Below are positions 63,634-64,000 of a DNA stretch of 64,000 nt, one piece after another. Origin of the DNA: Jeotgalibaca sp. MA1X17-3 (GTDB taxonomy: Bacteria; Bacillota; Bacilli; Lactobacillales; Aerococcaceae); NCBI RefSeq assembly GCF_021513155.1, contig NZ_CP090983.1:806001-870000 (forward strand), written 5' to 3'. Position 1 is the stretch's first letter; each line of letters begins with the position of its first letter. Made by a program: the position numbers and the translations under genes. A model generated the notes under the pieces. It was not told the origin of the DNA and searched no databases. It was given only the letters and a program-made list of their open reading frames with translations.

Positions 63634-64000
63634 ATGAAGAGAATAATAAGTGCTTCTCTCATACTTTTACTGGCCGGATGTTCAACGGGTAGTAAGGATA
63701 ACGAGTCTACTAGCTCCATAGGTTCTGATACTGTCGCACAATCATCGGTAGTTGAATCCAATACTTCCATGGAGTCTACGAGTTCTCTTCCAGTAGAGTC
63801 ATCAAAAAGTGAAGAGAGTAATAAAAATAATGTAGAAGGACTAGAAACTGATGAATCTTCATCGATCCGTTTGTATGTCCCTGACACCTTACGAGAAGAC
63901 GAAGAATCTGATCTATTTGGTGAAGTAATAGAGGTTGCGGAACAATTTACTACCGAAAGTGCACCCTTAAGCGAAGAAGGTTTGTTTACTCTTAGTTATA
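63634..64000 (+). CDS. lipoprotein, N-terminal part, runs off the window
   Basis: An open frame from ATG 63634 (RBS TAGGAGTG) to the window end without a stop. Signal peptide with lipobox LAGC (Cys16), then a Ser/Glu/Asn-rich low-complexity linker of about 75 residues, then the start of a folded part (SIRLYVPDTLREDEESD) that might be a GerMN-like domain. Too short to name. Not part of the overlapping three-gene unit upstream (87-nt gap). Confidence 0.75.
   Translation, partial: MKRIISASLILLLAGCSTGSKDNESTSSIGSDTVAQSSVVESNTSMESTSSLPVESSKSEESNKNNVEGLETDESSSIRLYVPDTLREDEESDLFGEVIEVAEQFTTESAPLSEEGLFTLSY

Noticed and set aside
63591..63887. 98-codon minus-strand open frame at the window end
   Set aside because: It is antisense to a plus-strand lipoprotein gene with signal peptide, lipobox and RBS; its Ser-rich content mirrors that gene's low-complexity linker.

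Overview
This is AT-rich DNA from a low-GC Gram-positive bacterium. Strong AGGAGG-type ribosome sites, frequent TTG and GTG starts, U-tailed hairpin terminators, LAGC-type lipoproteins, mannose-family and glucose PTS, a GlcT antitermination switch, candidate cre sites and KtrAB/TrkAH potassium uptake all fit a Lactobacillales member. A Carnobacteriaceae or Enterococcaceae relative is my guess from gene content alone. I saw no rRNA, tRNA or CRISPR array.

Layout. 1-4.1 kb: the end of an SDR-type oxidoreductase, a diguanylate cyclase next to an HD-GYP phosphodiesterase (a c-di-GMP make/break pair), and a small zinc-ribbon/AP2 protein. 4.1-6.8 kb (minus): a reactive-sulfur operon (rhodanese, CoA-disulfide reductase/rhodanese fusion, rhodanese, CstR) with a CstR-type operator inside its promoter. 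6.8-8.3 kb: a FetAB-like ABC exporter. 8.4-9.7 kb: a cupin and a methyltransferase. 9.7-19.2 kb: a sugar-sensing and uptake island with a YesN/YesM two-component system, two membrane-anchored periplasmic-binding-protein paralogues, and mglBAC. 19.3-30.4 kb: HAD phosphatase and RpiR regulator, divergent from a catabolic operon (6-phosphogluconate dehydrogenase type, 2-hydroxyacid dehydrogenase, GldA-like dehydrogenase, mannose-family PTS with an extra unknown membrane protein, DgaE-like PLP enzyme), then a second GldA-like gene. 30.4-35.0 kb (minus): a TRAP transporter whose binding-protein gene is split inside the signal peptide by an IS3/IS150-group element.

35.3-40.1 kb: KtrAB, an aldose epimerase, small membrane proteins and a ThuA-like protein. 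40.3-43.7 kb: ptsG (minus) and divergent glcT with a RAT/terminator leader. 43.7-53.8 kb: oxidoreductase, GNAT proteins, TrkA/TrkH, SDR, ManA, MATE, YqeY. 53.8-60.4 kb: a SWIM-SNF2 helicase and a glutamine/glutamate-type ABC transporter. 60.5-63.5 kb: a coupled three-gene unit (alpha/beta hydrolase, condensation-like acyltransferase, zinc-ribbon membrane protein), followed by the start of a lipoprotein gene.

Data quality matters here. At least seven genes are broken by a one-base length change in an A or T run, and each is restored to a family-like protein by a single base. I read most of these as probable sequencing or assembly errors. Two breaks are not of this kind: an in-frame TAG exactly at the PLP-lysine position of the DgaE-like gene, and the IS insertion in dctP, which has a clean 3-bp target duplication.
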